Below are positions 11,693 to 24,238 of a stretch of DNA of 64,000 bases, one piece after another. Under the pieces are notes generated by a model. That model worked only from the letters and a program-made list of their open reading frames with translations, was not told the DNA's origin and made no database searches. This stretch comes from Zea mays (Eukaryota > Streptophyta > Magnoliopsida > Poales > Poaceae). The DNA lies in NCBI RefSeq assembly GCF_902167145.1, contig NC_050097.1, forward strand, positions 225,513,034 to 225,577,033, read 5' to 3'. The stretch's first letter is position 1. The number at the start of each line of letters is the position of its first letter. The translations under genes and the position numbers were made by a program.

Positions 11693-11998
11693 ATGGTTGA
11701 CGCTGCTATGGGCCGGCGTCCGACGCTGAGTTTCTACGCTCCATTGCCGACAAGACGCCCGAGAGGGACGACGATGAGGAGGAGGCGGCGACAAGTGTAC
11801 CTCAAGAGCTATGCCTTTGGCACCAAGGGGGAGGGTGGAGGAGGTACGCCGTTGTGGCGCCGCAAGACTAGAAGGTCTAGCTTCACGTCCATCTCCAACA
11901 CCAGCATGTGGAACGTGGGCAAGGTGATGTCCCAGCTGCTCACTCGCCTTGCTTCCTGCGCATGCAACCCTACCCGGCTTCAGAATCAGACTGACTGA
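11693..11998 (+). CDS. Unrecognised small ORF (101 aa), possible gene fragment
   Basis: GC-rich ORF in an AT-rich surround, with an Arg-rich middle (TMRRRRRQVYLKSYAFG) and a Ser/Thr-rich C-terminus. A TATA-like ATATATAGGG lies about 150 bp upstream (11543-11552). A short upstream ORF begins at 11636 (starts MVSCKQVSCAED) and overlaps the start in another frame, so a real start further upstream with a frameshift is possible. The family is not recognised. It could be a small host gene, a captured exon or a decayed gene. Confidence 0.35.
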   Translation: MVDAAMGRRPTLSFYAPLPTRRPRGTTMRRRRRQVYLKSYAFGTKGEGGGGTPLWRRKTRRSSFTSISNTSMWNVGKVMSQLLTRLASCACNPTRLQNQTD

Positions 11999-12072
11999 TG
12001 ATATTATTTCATTCGATATAATATAATGTCTTCCCTGATATTGTTGTTATTGAGAATATATATATACATTTA

Positions 12073-12100
12073 CTAGGTAAATGCCCGTACGTTGTGACGG
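12073..12100 (-). mobile_element. Helitron 3' terminus (unpaired)
   Basis: On the minus strand this reads CCGTCACAACGTACGGGC...CTAG followed by T. It has the small CCGT...ACGG hairpin and the CTAG|T end typical of maize Helitrons. The element body would extend rightward from here. No matching 5' terminus was found before the tandem Sirevirus, so its extent is unknown. Confidence 0.5.
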
Positions 12101-15100
12101 TACACAATTATATGTTGGAATAGATCTTACCAGTATAGTGGTTGAGCGACACGAGAGGGTCCAATAAGCTAATGTGGTAGATCCTCCTCACTAAAAGTAT
12201 TCATAATAAATAATTTTAATATCAAAGTGAATATATTGTCTATATACCAAGTATTAAACTGATAATAATAAATATTACGATTTATTTTAGTCAAAAGACC
12301 TAGAAATATATAAGTTAAAAAGGAACCGTACCCCTTTTTATTATACATCGCTCGATCGTTCGTCCATTTCAGCTAGCGGAATGGTACTATGTGTGAGCTC
12401 TATATTGCGCTCACAACCTACCTATGGGGTAATGACTATTGATGATTTCTCACGATCTATCTATGAGATAATGACCCACTGGTATGCGAGAATAAGGGGA
12501 GAGAACATGCTCATGTTGGGCTTGATGGTTTGACATGACCTATCTATAAGATAATAGTCCACTGGTAGGTGAGAAGCGGAAAGTAAAATAGATATGCAAA
12601 CACCGAAGTCATGCTTTTGAGGGAGTAGAAAAGAGATGTATTTGAAAAAAATACATTTAGTTGTGATTTGTTTGGAGTGTACAATATCAATTTTTTTTAC
12701 TTTCGATAGTTGAGCAGACAATGAACCTTTCCAGTAATAAATTGCGGTTGTTTTTATTAAGCCATCGGCCAACATGAGTCCAGGCTCGTAGCAAGCCCTA
12801 ACACAACACAACATATCCTTTTTGATTAATTGATAACAAAACATGAGTGTTTTGAGTAAAAAAGGGAAGGAAAAGAATTCCAAAAGAGAAAAGCGAGAGA
12901 GGTGGGGAGGGAATACAGGACATGAAGAATCTATACAATTCATTTCCGAAGAAACATGAAACACGTTGCTAGTTAGTTCTACAGGCAACAAATTTGCAGA
13001 TAGAACACCAGTTTTGCCGAAGCCAGTGCTCCATGCAGGAAAGGTGGTATTACTGTATACATGTCATCTTGCCCTACTCCTCGCCGGATAAATACGCCTA
13101 AGAAAAATTTCACGAAACAGAAAATTTTTTAGAGGTTTCAACTAATATACTGATATAGAAGAATCTGATACAAATAAACTTGCCTGGCATATGCTACATT
13201 TTGTTTCACAATCTTCATGAGAACCTAAAGATGTGGCATGTAGAGGCTCATGTTTAGGCACGTGGACAATACATCGACTGAAAGGCATGTGTTTACAGTA
13301 CCAATCCGCTCTCCCAAAGCAAGCAACTCCTTCAAAGTAGAGTGTCACAAATCATATAACTACTTGAAGACACATATCATGACAAACAGAAACTACTTAC
13401 GGACTGAAGACAGAGAAGTGGATGAAGTAATGAAGGAAATCAGAAAATGGCATCGTCAGAGTAAGGGGTCAGACATACTTCGTACGACATGTCATCGGTA
13501 TCCATCCCCATTCCTCTGTCCCGATCATTGAATATGAAATAGTTCTTCCTCCATGTCCTCAGAGTCCAAAGATGAATGAGTCCAAAGCTGAATGTCTGAA
13601 TCAATTGCCTCGTTCACCATCTCTTTCATAACACCTGCCTCGGGCAAGAAGTTCAGAACGGTACTGAGTTTGTGTGCTTTATGAAAGTCTGAACTGTCTA
13701 TAGCACAGCCTGCAGCTGTTCACACAGAGCCCAAAGGACCAGACCTATTATAGTGTCTCGTACCAGGCCTTTGATGAGTGAGGTCACTCATGTATCAGAT
13801 GATTCTCTACCAACAAGGCCTCGCCAAATCCTTGCCCCTTCCTGTCCGCCATGGGTTCGGGTACTTCCTGCACCCAAGATGAGTGGGCATGGTGACGAGG
13901 GCTAAGGCGGGGGCAGGGGTAATAGGGATGAGTTACTAACTTCGTAGCCGAAATAATATATGTTCATTATATTTAATCTGTCTATAGATACGTAGGCACA
14001 ATAGTGTATATATGTAACATTAATATGATGCTTGCTTGGTATATTGAATGTATACGTACATCAAGGTATATTTATTGGAACCTGCATTGCATTGACTATC
14101 TGCATATGCAACCAGGTTATATAAATAATATTTAAATAGATATACTTAGCATAGGATATTTATGAGAATATAACAAAGAAGTAAATTGGCATGGTGTGTT
14201 TTTTAGTTTATTACTATCTGAAGTCTTCATGAACACACAACCTAGTACATTTGTGTAATCTTTGGCTATTACGTTTGAATTGATATGTATACTTGTATGT
14301 ATAATTACTAAAACATGTGTGCACTGATTATGTATGTACTTATGTGGTGTGAATAAGACTTGCTTGCTATATTGAACCTATTTATATACATGAAGATATA
14401 GTAAGTAGAACATGCTTGTAAAGTATGCATGTGTAACCAGGTAATAACATAAATAAGAGATGAATCAATGGGTTGGTAAGTGCATACATTTGAGTAAATG
14501 TAACAAGAAAACAAAAAAGGTAATCTAGAGATGAATCAATGGGCAAACAGTAAACGTTGGAGAGGGGGAGCGGGGTTGCAGTGGATACTTAATTGACCAT
14601 ACCTGTTGGCACTGGTCCGACACACAGAATGAATTTCAAAAATAGGTTGGTAAGTGCATACTAATGTCCTTAAACAATTTTTTAGGGAAATCTATAAGTT
14701 GACCACATGCACAAGACAATATGCGTAACTTGTTTATTCATATTTAAAATCTTTGTGAGTTGCTACCTAGTACCAAAAACAATCCATGATATCTATATGT
14801 AACCTACATATAGATATGTAGGCAAAATCTTTAGAAAGCAGCATGAATAAAAGTTGGTTTCGTACCACTATGACATAATACTTCTGACAGTTTAGCAGTT
14901 TTGAACTTTTATGTTAAGACTTCAAGGCGAGTTCCCAACAGACATGGGGCATAATTTAAAGTTTGTTTAATGATGGATCTAATGGTAAGTATGGTAGGTA
15001 TAGATATTTTTATTTGTCATACAGACTTCATCGGAGTATGAATCGTTTGCCTGAACACTGATAGACAGCTCAATCTTTTTCTTGGCCTGAGTTAGCAAAT

Positions 15101-15208
15101 TGTTGTATGCATAGTTCTTATGAATTGTATGCATATCGGAGTATGAATTGCCGTGCGTGGAGGGGGCAAGAAATGGCGCCGCGAGTGGCGTGCGGGGGAT
15201 GGGGGTGG
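12101..15208. other. Mostly non-coding stretch, possible Helitron body or gene-fragment remnants
   Basis: AT-rich, with short coding-like patches. On the minus strand at about 13530-13700 a run of acidic, exon-like residues (LNFLPEAGVMKEMVNEAID) ends in a stop near 13528. On the plus strand near 13390-13480 another patch reads TEDREVDEVMKEIRKW. They lie on opposite strands and no family was recognised. The sequence just before the LTR at 15209 (ggtgg, 15204-15208) would be the left target-site copy of the tandem Sirevirus. Confidence 0.35.
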
Positions 15209-16477
15209 TGAAAGGGAAATGTGCCCTTGGGCCATTTCTAAGTATTTTGGTGATTGAGTGCAAACACAAGTGCTTAAGTGTGAATTTATGCCCATGGATG
15301 AACAAAGTGCAAATCAAGAGTAAAGGTATGTTTCTAAGCCTTAGTACATTGGTTTTGTATACTAATATACTTGTCTAAGTGTTAGAAACAGAAAGAAGAA
15401 GAAAAGAAAAGAGATGGAAAAAGTTTGGCTGTGTACAGCCAAGACGCAGCCCAGTCTGGCACACCGGACTGTCCGGTGGTGCACCGGACAGTGTCCGGTG
15501 CGCCAGGCTGACTCGGCGTGAAGAGGCCGCTCTCGGGAATTCGCCGACGGCGTACGGCTAAAATTCACCGGACTGTCCGGTGTGCACCGGACTGTCCGGT
15601 GAGCCAACGGTCGGCCGAGCCAACGGTCGGCCGCGGAATCTGCGCACGACACGTGGCCTGGCCAACGGTCGGAAGGGGGCACCGGACTGTCCGGTGTGCA
15701 CCGGACATGTCCGGTGCGCCAGATCTACAACGGTCTCCAACGGTCGGCAGCGCCATTTTAAGAAGGAAATCGGGCACCGGACAGTGTCCGGTGTGCACCG
15801 GACTGTCCGGTGCACCCGACGACAGAAGGCAAGATTAGCCTTCCAGATTTGCTCTCAACGGCTCCTAGCTGCCTTGGGGCTATAAAAGGGACCCCTAGGC
15901 GCATGGAGGAGGTGACCAAGCATTCCTACAACATTCCTAAGCACCAAGACATCGATCTCGCGCATTCGTTTCATTGTGATAGCATATAGAGCTCTTGTGG
16001 AGTTGTGAACTCTTTGAGTTGTGTTGCGAGCTCTTGTTGCTACTTGTGTGCGTGTTGTTGCTCTGATCTTTTGAAGTCTTGTGTGTGTTGCTCATTCCCC
16101 CCTTGCTCTGTGTTTCTTTGTGAACTTCAATTGTAAGGGCGAGAGGCTCCAAGTTGTGGAGATTCCTCGCAAACGGGATTGAGAAAAAGCAAGCAAAACA
16201 CCGTGGTATTCAAGTGGGTCTTTGGACCGCTTGAGAGGGGTTGATCGCAACCCTCGTCCGTTGGGACGCCACAACGTGGAGTAGGCAAGCGTTGGTCTTG
16301 GCCGAACCACGGGATAATCCACTGTGTCATCTCTGTGATTGATCTCTTGTGGTATTGTGTTGTTGAGACTCCTTTATAGCCACTTGGCAATTATTGTGCT
16401 AACACTTAACAAGTTTTTGTGGCTATAAGTTTAAGTTTTACAGGATCACCTATTCACCCCCCCTCTAGGTGCTCTCA
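15209..16477 (+). repeat. 5' LTR of element B (1269 bp)
   Basis: TG...CA ends (tgaaagggaaat ... gtgctctca), followed by a Met-tRNA-type primer site. It contains CACCGGACTGTCCGGTG palindromes at several sites (for example 15470-15500, 15568-15602, 15680-15718, 15775-15812), clustered CCAACGGTCGG motifs, and a TATA box. Confidence 0.94.
15881..15889 (+). promoter_or_regulatory. LTR TATA box of element B
   Basis: GGGGCTATAAAAGGG in the middle of the LTR, just after the cluster of GTCCGGTG palindromes. The same motif is present in the second LTR at about 23589. This is the expected core promoter for the full-length transcript. Confidence 0.65.
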
Positions 16478-16479
16478 AT

Positions 16480-16491
16480 TGGTATCAAAGC
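16480..16491 (+). other. Primer binding site of element B
   Basis: TGGTATCAAAGC begins 2 bases after the LTR end. It resembles the initiator Met-tRNA-complementary site with one change from the version in element A. Confidence 0.8.
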
Positions 16492-16527
16492 CGTTCTCTT
16501 CAAGAAAGGGACTAACCGCCCGAAGAG

Positions 16528-18918
16528 ATGGATCCTAAGGGGAAGGGAATCGTGATCAACGATAAGGAGAAGGAGTCCTTCGTCAACGAGCCCAAAGATG
16601 ACAAGCCTACCGACTCCGGCTCGGGCCATAGACGGAAGGAAGGGAAGAAGAAGAAGACAAGGCGCATCAAGGAGATCGTCTACTACGACGACAGCGACGA
16701 ATCTTCCTCTTCCCAAAAGGACAACAACGACAACGACTATGACAAACAAAAGACGGTTAACTCAAACTTTTCTTTTGATTATTCGCGCATTCCGCATAGC
16801 TCAAATGTTCATTTGCTCCCCATTCCACTTGGCAAGCCTCCTCACTTTGATGGAGAGGACTACGGATTTTGGAGTCACAAAATGCGTACTCACCTATTTT
16901 CTCTCCATCCAAGCATTTGGGAGATTGTGGAAAGTGGAATGAAATTTGATTGCTCGGATAGCCCTTCGTTTATTAATGAACAGATCCATAAAAATGCACA
17001 AGCTACTACTGTGTTGCTAGCCTCTTTATGCAGGGACGAGTACCACAAGGTGAGCGGCTTGGACAATGCCAAGCAGATTTGGGACACCCTCAAGATCTCT
17101 CATGAGGGGAATGATGTCACCTTACTCACCAAGATGGAGTTGGTGGAGGGCGAGCTCGGACGATTCGCGATGATAAGGGGCGAGGAGCCGACACAAACAT
17201 ACAACCGGCTCAAGATCCTTATCAACAAAATAAGGAGCTACGGAAGCACGCGATGGACGGATCACGACGTCGTCCGCCTAATGCTAAGGTCATTTACCGT
17301 TCTTGATCCTCACTTGGTGAACAATATTCGTGAAAATCCTAGGTACATCAAGATGTCGCCCGAAGAAATTCTTGGAAAATTTGTAAGCGGGCGAATGATG
17401 ATCAAGGAGGCGAGGTACGTGGACGACGCGTTGAATGGCCCAATCCATGAGCCTCAACCCATTGCTCTCAAGGCAACAAGGAGCAAGGAGGCGCTACCCA
17501 GCAAGGTGGCGCAAATTGAGGCGGCCGGTCTTAATGATGAAGAGATGGCCCTCATCATCAAAAGATTCAAGACGGCACTAAAGGGTCGCAAGGGACAGCC
17601 AAGCAAGACTAAGACCAAGGGAAAGCGATCATGCTTCAAATGCGGTAAGCTTGGTCATTTTATTGCTAACTGTCCCGACAATGATAGTGACCAGGAACAC
17701 GGGAGCAAGAGGGAAAAGAAGAAGCATTACAAGAAGGCCAAGGGCGAGGCACATATCGGAAAGGAGTGGGATTCGGATTGCTCCTCCTCCGACTCCGACA
17801 ATGAAGGACTCGCCGCCACTGCCTTCAACAAGTCATCCCTCTTCCCCAACGAGCGTCACACATGCCTTATGGCAAGGGAGAAGAAGGTATGTAATCAAAA
17901 CAATGTCACTTATGATTCTTCCAGTGATGATGAGTCTAGTGATGATGAAATATATTACTCTAGTTTGTTCAAGAGATTGGATAGAACTAAAGTAGATAAA
18001 ATTAATGAATTGATTGATGCCTTGAATGAAAAAGATAGACTCTTAGAAAAACAAGAGGACCTTTTGTATGAAGAGCATGACAAATTTGTAGAGGCACAAA
18101 AATCTTATGCTTTAGAAGTTAAAAGAAATGAAGTGCTTTCTAGTGAACTATCTTCTTGTCATGAAACCATTGCTACTTTAAAGAGTGTTAATGATGACTT
18201 AAATGCTAAACTAGAAGTAGCTAGTAAATCTAATTCTTTTGTAGAACATGTTGAGATTTGCACTAGGTGTAAAGATTTCGATGTTGATGCTTGTAGTGAT
18301 CATTTAGTTTCAATTTCTAAATTAACTGAGGAATTGGCTAGTCTTAATGCCCAACTTAAGACTAGCAAGAATGAATTTGATAAACTAAAATTTGCAAGGG
18401 ATGCCTACACAATCGGTAGACACCCCTCAATTAAGGATGGACTTGGCTTCAAGAGGGAAGCCAAGAACTTAACAAGCCATAAGGCTCCCATTCCCGCTAA
18501 GGAGAAAGGGAAGGCCCCTATGGCTACTAGTGCTAAAAAGAACCATGCCTTTTTGTATCATGATAGGAGACAAACTAGAAATGCTTATAGGAGTTATAAT
18601 GCGTACAATGATTTTTCTCATGCTATGTTTGCTTCTAGTTCTTCATATGTGCATGATAGAAATGTTGGTAGAAGGGATGTTGTTCATAATATGCCTAGGA
18701 GAAATGTTGTTAATATTCCTAGGAAAGTTAATGAGCCTTCTACAATATATCATGCTTTGAATGCTTCCTTTGCAATTTGTAGAAAGGATAGAAAGGTAAT
18801 TGCTAGGAAGTTAGGGGCAAAATGCAAGGGTGATAAAACTTGCATTTGGGTCCCTAAGGAAATTGTGACTAACCTTGTAGGACCCAACATGAGTTGGGTA
18901 CCTAAAACCCAAGCCTAA
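16528..18918 (+). CDS. gag: gag polyprotein of element B (796 aa)
   Basis: Structural polyprotein related to gag of element [19 protein letters not shown] near residue 100, a [14 protein letters not shown] block, then the zinc knuckle [14 protein letters not shown] (CX2CX4HX4C) near residue 370. The C-terminal half is Ser/Asp rich and coiled-coil-like. The first Met lies 51 bases after the LTR. The frame is intact. It ends with TAA at 18916-18918, and pol opens in the +1 frame with overlapping open sequence upstream of this stop. Confidence 0.93.
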   Translation: MDPKGKGIVINDKEKESFVNEPKDDKPTDSGSGHRRKEGKKKKTRRIKEIVYYDDSDESSSSQKDNNDNDYDKQKTVNSNFSFDYSRIPHSSNVHLLPIPLGKPPHFDGEDYGFWSHKMRTHLFSLHPSIWEIVESGMKFDCSDSPSFINEQIHKNAQATTVLLASLCRDEYHKVSGLDNAKQIWDTLKISHEGNDVTLLTKMELVEGELGRFAMIRGEEPTQTYNRLKILINKIRSYGSTRWTDHDVVRLMLRSFTVLDPHLVNNIRENPRYIKMSPEEILGKFVSGRMMIKEARYVDDALNGPIHEPQPIALKATRSKEALPSKVAQIEAAGLNDEEMALIIKRFKTALKGRKGQPSKTKTKGKRSCFKCGKLGHFIANCPDNDSDQEHGSKREKKKHYKKAKGEAHIGKEWDSDCSSSDSDNEGLAATAFNKSSLFPNERHTCLMAREKKVCNQNNVTYDSSSDDESSDDEIYYSSLFKRLDRTKVDKINELIDALNEKDRLLEKQEDLLYEEHDKFVEAQKSYALEVKRNEVLSSELSSCHETIATLKSVNDDLNAKLEVASKSNSFVEHVEICTRCKDFDVDACSDHLVSISKLTEELASLNAQLKTSKNEFDKLKFARDAYTIGRHPSIKDGLGFKREAKNLTSHKAPIPAKEKGKAPMATSAKKNHAFLYHDRRQTRNAYRSYNAYNDFSHAMFASSSSYVHDRNVGRRDVVHNMPRRNVVNIPRKVNEPSTIYHALNASFAICRKDRKVIARKLGAKCKGDKTCIWVPKEIVTNLVGPNMSWVPKTQA

Positions 18919-18925
18919 ATTTGCC

Positions 18926-21900
18926 TTGCAGGTTTATGCATCCGGGGGTTCAAGCTGGATTATCGACAGCGGATGCACAAACCATATGACGGGGGAGAAG
19001 AAGATGTTCACCTCCTACGTCAAGAATAAGGATTCCCAAGATTCAATTATATTCGGTGATGGGAATCAAGGCAAGGTAAAAGGGTTAGGTAAAATTGCAC
19101 TCTCGAATGAGCACTCAATTTCTAATGTGTTTTTAGTTGAGTCTCTGGGATATAATTTACTATCTTTAAGTCAATTATGCAATATGGGATATAACTGTCT
19201 ATTTACAAATGTAGATGTGTCTGTCTTTAGAAGAAGTGATGGTTCACTAGCTTTTAAGGGTGTATTAGACGGCAAACTTTATTTAGTTGATTTTGCAAAA
19301 GAAGAGGCCGGTCTAGATGCATGCTTAATAGCTAAGACTAGCATGGGCTGGCTGTGGCATCGCCGCTTAGCACATGTGGGGATGAAGAACCTTCACAAGC
19401 TTCTAAAGGGAGAACATGTGATAGGTTTGACTAACGTGCAATTCGAAAAAGATAGACCTTGTGCAGCTTATCAAGCAGGTAAACAAGTGGGAGGAGCGCA
19501 TCACAGCAAGAATGTGATGACCACTTCAAGACCCCTGGAGCTGCTGCATATGGACCTCTTCGGACCCGTCGCCTATCTGAGCATAGGAGGGAGTAAGTAT
19601 GGTCTAGTTATTGTTGATGACTTTTCCCGCTTCACTTGGGTGTTCTTTTTGCAGGATAAGTCTGAAACCCAAGGGACCCTCAAGCGCTTCCTCAGGAGAG
19701 CTCAAAATGAGTTTGAGCTCAAAGTGAAGAAGATAAGGAGCGACAACGGGTCCGAGTTCAAGAACCTTCAAGTGGATGAGTTCCTTGAGGAGGAAGGGAT
19801 CAAGCACGAGTTCTCCGCTCCCTACACACCACAACAAAATGGTGTGGTAGAGAGGAAGAACAGGACGCTAATCGATATGGCAAGGACGATGCTTGAAGAA
19901 TTCAAGACCCCCGAGCGTTTTTGGTCGGAAGCCATGAACACGGCTTGCCACGCCATCAACAGGGTCTACCTTCATCGCCTCCTCAAGAAGACGTCGTATG
20001 AGCTACTAACCGGTAACAAGCCCAATGTATCTTACTTTCGTGTATTTGGGAGCAAGTGCTACATTCTAGTGAAGAAGGGTAGAAATTCTAAGTTTGCTCC
20101 CAAAGCTGTAGAAGGGTTTTTGTTAGGTTATGACTCAAATACAAAGGCGTATAGAGTCTTCAACAAATCATCGGGTTTGGTTGAAGTCTCTAGCGACGTT
20201 GTATTTGATGAGACTAATGGCTCTCCAAGAGAGCAAGTTGTTGATTGTGATGATGTAGATGAAGAAGATGTTCCGACGGCCGCTATACGAACCATGGCGA
20301 TTGGAGAAGTGCGGCCACAGGAACAAGATGATCCAGATCAACCTTCTTCCTCAACAATGGTGCATCCCCCAACTCAAGACGATGAACAGGTTCATCAACA
20401 GGAGGCGTGTGATCAAGGGGGAGCACAAGATGATCATGTGATGGAGGAAGAAGCGCAACCGGCACCTCCAACCCAAGTTCGAGCGGTGATTCAAAGGTAT
20501 CATCCCGTCGACCTAATTCTGGGTGATATTAGCAAGGGAGTAACTACTCGGTCTCGATTAGTTAATTTTTGTGAACATTACTCCTTTGTCTCTTCTATTG
20601 AGCCTTTCAGGGTAGAGGAGGCCTTGCTAGATCCGGACTGGGTGTTGGCCATGCAAGAGGAGCTCAACAACTTCAAGAGGAATGAAGTTTGGACACTGGT
20701 GCCTCGTCCAAAGCAAAATGTTGTGGGAACCAAGTGGGTGTTCCACAACAAACAGGACGAGCACGGGGTGGTGACAAGAAACAAGGCTCGACTTGTGGCA
20801 AAAGGTTATGCCCAAGTCGCAGGTTTGGATTTCGAGGAGACTTTTGCTCCTGTGGCTAGGCTAGAATCAATTCGTATCTTGCTAGCATATGCTGCCCATC
20901 ATTCTTTCAGGTTGTACCAAATGGATGTGAAGAGCGCTTTCCTCAACGGGCCAATCAAGGAGGAGGTGTACGTGGAGCAACCCCCTGGCTTCGAGGATGA
21001 ACGGTACCCCGACCACGTGTGTAAGCTCTCTAAGGCGCTCTATGGACTTAAGCAAGCCCCAAGAGCATGGTATGAATGCCTTAGAGATTTCTTAATTGCT
21101 AATGCTTTCAAGGTTGGGAAAGCCGATCCAACTCTTTTCACTAAGACTTATGATGGTGATTTGTTTGTGTGCCAAATTTATGTCGATGACATAATATTTG
21201 GTTCTACTAACAAAAAGTCTTGTGAAGAGTTTAGCAGGGTGATGACGCAGAAATTCGAGATGTCGATGATGGGCGAGATGAACTACTTCCTTGGGTTCCA
21301 AGTGAAGCAACTCAAGGACGGCACCTTCATCTCCCAAACGAAGTACACGCAAGATCTGCTAAAGCAGTTTGGGATGAAGGACGCCAAGCCCGCAAAGACT
21401 CCGATGGGAACCGACGGACACACCGACCTCAACAAAGGAGGTAAGTCCGTTGATCAAAAAGCATACCGGTCAATGATAGGGTCATTACTTTACTTATGTG
21501 CTAGTAGACCGGATATTATGCTTAGCGTATGCATGTGTGCTAGATTTCAATCCGATCCTAAGGAGTGTCACTTAGTGGCGGTGAAGCGAATCCTTAGATA
21601 TTTAGTTGCTACGCCTTGCTTCGGGCTCTGGTATCCAAAGGGGTCTACCTTTGACTTGATTGGATACTCAGACTCCGACTATGCTGGATGTAAGGTCGAT
21701 AGGAAGAGTACATCGGGGACGTGCCAATTCTTAGGAAGGTCCCTGGTGTCATGGAATTCTAAGAAACAAACCTCCGTTGCCCTATCCACCGCTGAGGCCG
21801 AGTATGTTGCCGCAGGACAGTGTTGCGCGCAACTACTTTGGATGAGGCAAACCCTCCGGGACTTTGGCTACAATCTGAGCAAAGTCCCACTCCTATGTGA

Positions 21901-22132
21901 TAATGAGAGTGCTATCCGCATGACGGAAAATCCTGTTGAGCACAGCCGCACAAAGCACATAGACATCCGGCATCACTTTTTGAGAGACCACCAGCAAAAG
22001 GGGGATATCGAAGTGTTTCATGTTAGCACCGAGAACCAGCTAGCCGATATCTTTACCAAGCCTCTAGATGAGAAGACCTTTTGCAGGCTGCGTAGTGAGC
22101 TAAATGTCTTAGATTCGCGGAACTTGGATTGA
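18926..22132 (+). CDS. pol: pol polyprotein of element B (protease-integrase-RT-RNase H), full-length frame
   Basis: Continuous frame of about 1068 codons with no obvious ATG at its start; it opens around a CTTGCAG|GTTTATGC junction. The protease motif DSGCT is at about residue 14. Integrase has an H..H region (HRRLAH), the catalytic D-D-E core ([21 protein letters not shown]) and a GKK-like downstream segment. RT shows [11 protein letters not shown] and YVDD; RNase H shows GYSDSDYAG and STAEAEY, and the end reads [10 protein letters not shown]. One oddity is that the integrase zinc motif reads PCAAYQAGK where element A has ICSACQAGK, so the last Cys ligand (residue about 182) is Tyr. Apart from that the copy looks able to code. 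Pol may be made by frameshifting or from a spliced message. Confidence 0.92.
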   Translation: MQVYASGGSSWIIDSGCTNHMTGEKKMFTSYVKNKDSQDSIIFGDGNQGKVKGLGKIALSNEHSISNVFLVESLGYNLLSLSQLCNMGYNCLFTNVDVSVFRRSDGSLAFKGVLDGKLYLVDFAKEEAGLDACLIAKTSMGWLWHRRLAHVGMKNLHKLLKGEHVIGLTNVQFEKDRPCAAYQAGKQVGGAHHSKNVMTTSRPLELLHMDLFGPVAYLSIGGSKYGLVIVDDFSRFTWVFFLQDKSETQGTLKRFLRRAQNEFELKVKKIRSDNGSEFKNLQVDEFLEEEGIKHEFSAPYTPQQNGVVERKNRTLIDMARTMLEEFKTPERFWSEAMNTACHAINRVYLHRLLKKTSYELLTGNKPNVSYFRVFGSKCYILVKKGRNSKFAPKAVEGFLLGYDSNTKAYRVFNKSSGLVEVSSDVVFDETNGSPREQVVDCDDVDEEDVPTAAIRTMAIGEVRPQEQDDPDQPSSSTMVHPPTQDDEQVHQQEACDQGGAQDDHVMEEEAQPAPPTQVRAVIQRYHPVDLILGDISKGVTTRSRLVNFCEHYSFVSSIEPFRVEEALLDPDWVLAMQEELNNFKRNEVWTLVPRPKQNVVGTKWVFHNKQDEHGVVTRNKARLVAKGYAQVAGLDFEETFAPVARLESIRILLAYAAHHSFRLYQMDVKSAFLNGPIKEEVYVEQPPGFEDERYPDHVCKLSKALYGLKQAPRAWYECLRDFLIANAFKVGKADPTLFTKTYDGDLFVCQIYVDDIIFGSTNKKSCEEFSRVMTQKFEMSMMGEMNYFLGFQVKQLKDGTFISQTKYTQDLLKQFGMKDAKPAKTPMGTDGHTDLNKGGKSVDQKAYRSMIGSLLYLCASRPDIMLSVCMCARFQSDPKECHLVAVKRILRYLVATPCFGLWYPKGSTFDLIGYSDSDYAGCKVDRKSTSGTCQFLGRSLVSWNSKKQTSVALSTAEAEYVAAGQCCAQLLWMRQTLRDFGYNLSKVPLLCDNESAIRMTENPVEHSRTKHIDIRHHFLRDHQQKGDIEVFHVSTENQLADIFTKPLDEKTFCRLRSELNVLDSRNLD

Positions 22133-22916
22133 ATTGAAGCATACATGTGTTTATGCCTTTGATCATGTTCTTTCTGCATTTTGTTGCTTATTATGGTGCT
22201 CAAGTTGTACAAACACTCCCTGGACCTCACAAGTCCGTTGCAAAGTGATGCACATGTTTAGGGGGAGATATATTACAACTTGACCCTTTGAGACTAACCA
22301 TATGCTTGAGTTTGCTTTAGTCTCAAAGGAGGTTTGAAAGGGAAAAGGTGGACTTGGACCATGAAAGACTTCCACTGCACTCCGATGAGAGGGTAACTTA
22401 TTCCAAGTTCATCTTATGTACTCTTATTGCCATTTGCTCTTAATTGAAGATTTTGGTGAGGCAATGGGGTTATAGGGCCAAGATTGATCCCGTTTTGGTG
22501 CTTGATGCCAAAGGGGGAGAAAATAAAGGCCAAAGCAATAAATGGATCAGCTACCACTTGAGAGACTTTGAAAATAGTAGAATAGAGCTTTTGGTTTGTT
22601 CAAAACTCTTGCATTGTCTCTTTTGTCAAAAGTTGGCTTCTTGTGGGGAGAAGTATTGATTATGGGAATTAGGGGGAGTTTTTGAAATCTTTGATCAATC
22701 TCTTTTGGAATGACTCTCTTTATGCTTCAACATGTGTGTTTGACTTAGAGATAGAGATTTGAGTTTGATTTGCAAAAACAAACCAAGTGGTGGCAAAGAA
22801 TGATCCATATATGTCAAAATTGAATCAAAATGAATTTGAGTTTTATTTGAAGTGATTTTGCACTTGTTCTAGTTGCTTTATGTTGTGTTGGCATAAATCA
22901 CCAAAAAGGGGGAGAT
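22133..22916 (+). other. 3' non-coding region with polypurine tracts of element B
   Basis: No env-like ORF. GGGGGAG tracts appear at about 22261, 22513, 22671 and finally AAAAAGGGGGAGAT at 22902-22916, directly before the LTR. The last is the PPT that primes plus-strand synthesis; the others are the extra Sirevirus-type tracts. Confidence 0.75.
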
Positions 22917-24188
22917 TGAAAGGGAAATGTGCCCTTGGGCCATTTCTAAGTATTTTGGTGATTGAGTGCAAACACAAGTGCTTAAGTGTGAATTTATGCC
23001 CATGGATGAACAAAGTGCAAATCAAGAGTAAAGGTATGTTTCTAAGCCTTAGTACATTGGTTTTGTATACTAATATACTTGTCTAAGTGTTAGAAACAGA
23101 AAGAAGAAGAAAAGAAAAGAGATGGAAAAAGTTTGGCTGTGTACAGCCAAGACGCAGCCCAGTCTGGCACACCGGACTGTCCGGTGGTGCACCGGACAGT
23201 GTCCGGTGCGCCAGGCTGACTCGGCGTGAAGAGGCCGCTCTCGGGAATTCGCCGACGGCGTACGGCTAAAATTCACCGGACTGTCCGGTGTGCACCGGAC
23301 TATCCGGTGAGCCAACGGTCGGCCGAGCCAACGGTCGGCCGCGGAATCTGCGCACGACACGTGGCCTGGCCAACGGTCGGAAGGGGGCACCGGACTGTCC
23401 GGTGTGCACCGGACATGTCCGGTGCGCCAGATCTACAACGGTCTCCAACGGTCGGCAGCGCCATTTTAAGAAGGAAATCGGGCACCGGACAGTGTCCGGT
23501 GTGCACCGGACTGTCCGGTGCACCCGACGACAGAAGGCAAGATTAGCCTTCCAGATTTGCTCTCAACGGCTCCTAGCTGCCTTGGGGCTATAAAAGGGAA
23601 CCCTAGGCGCATGGAGGAGGTGACCAAGCATTCCTACAACATTCCTAAGCACCAAGACATCGATCTCGCGCATTCGTTTCATTGTGATAGCATATAGAGC
23701 TCTTGTGGAGTTGTGAACTCTTTGAGTTGTGTTGCGAGCTCTTGTTGCTACTTGTGTGCGTGTTGTTGCTCTGATCTTTTGAAGTCTTGTGTGCGTTGCT
23801 CATTCCCCCCCTTGCTCTGTGTTTCTTTGTGAACTTCAATTGTAAGGGCGAGAGGCTCCAAGTTGTGGAGATTCCTCACAAACGGGATTGAGAAAAAGCA
23901 AGCAAAACACCGTGGTATTCAAGTGGGTCTTTGGACCGCTTGAGAGGGGTTGATCGCAACCCTCGTCCGTTGGACGCCACAACGTGGAGTAGGCAAGCGT
24001 TGGTCTTGGCCGAACCACGGGATAATCCACTGTGTCATCTCTGTGATTGATCTCTTGTGGTATTGTGTTGTTGAGACTCCTTTATAGCCACTTGGCAATT
24101 ATTGTGCTAACACTTAACAAGTTTTTGTGGCTATAAGTTTAAGTTTTACAGGATCACCTATTCACCCCCCCCCCTCTAGGTGCTCTCA
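22917..24188 (+). repeat. Shared LTR: 3' LTR of B and 5' LTR of C (1272 bp)
   Basis: Nearly identical to 15209-16477. Differences seen are four substitutions (near 23305, 23600, 23792 and 23878) plus length changes in C runs and one G run. It is followed by a primer site at 24191-24202 and a second gag copy, so it works as the left LTR of a second unit. Confidence 0.94.
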
Positions 24189-24238
24189 ATTGGTATCAAA
24201 GCCGTTCTCTTCAAGAAAGGGACTAACCGCCCGAAGAG

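Noticed and set aside
15470..15820. CRISPR-like array of CCGGACTGTCCGG repeats
   Set aside because: Spacing is irregular and the units are palindromic LTR motifs of a plant retrotransposon.
22133..22901. env-like gene between pol and the 3' LTR of element B
   Set aside because: No ORF above about 70 codons and no membrane protein signature.
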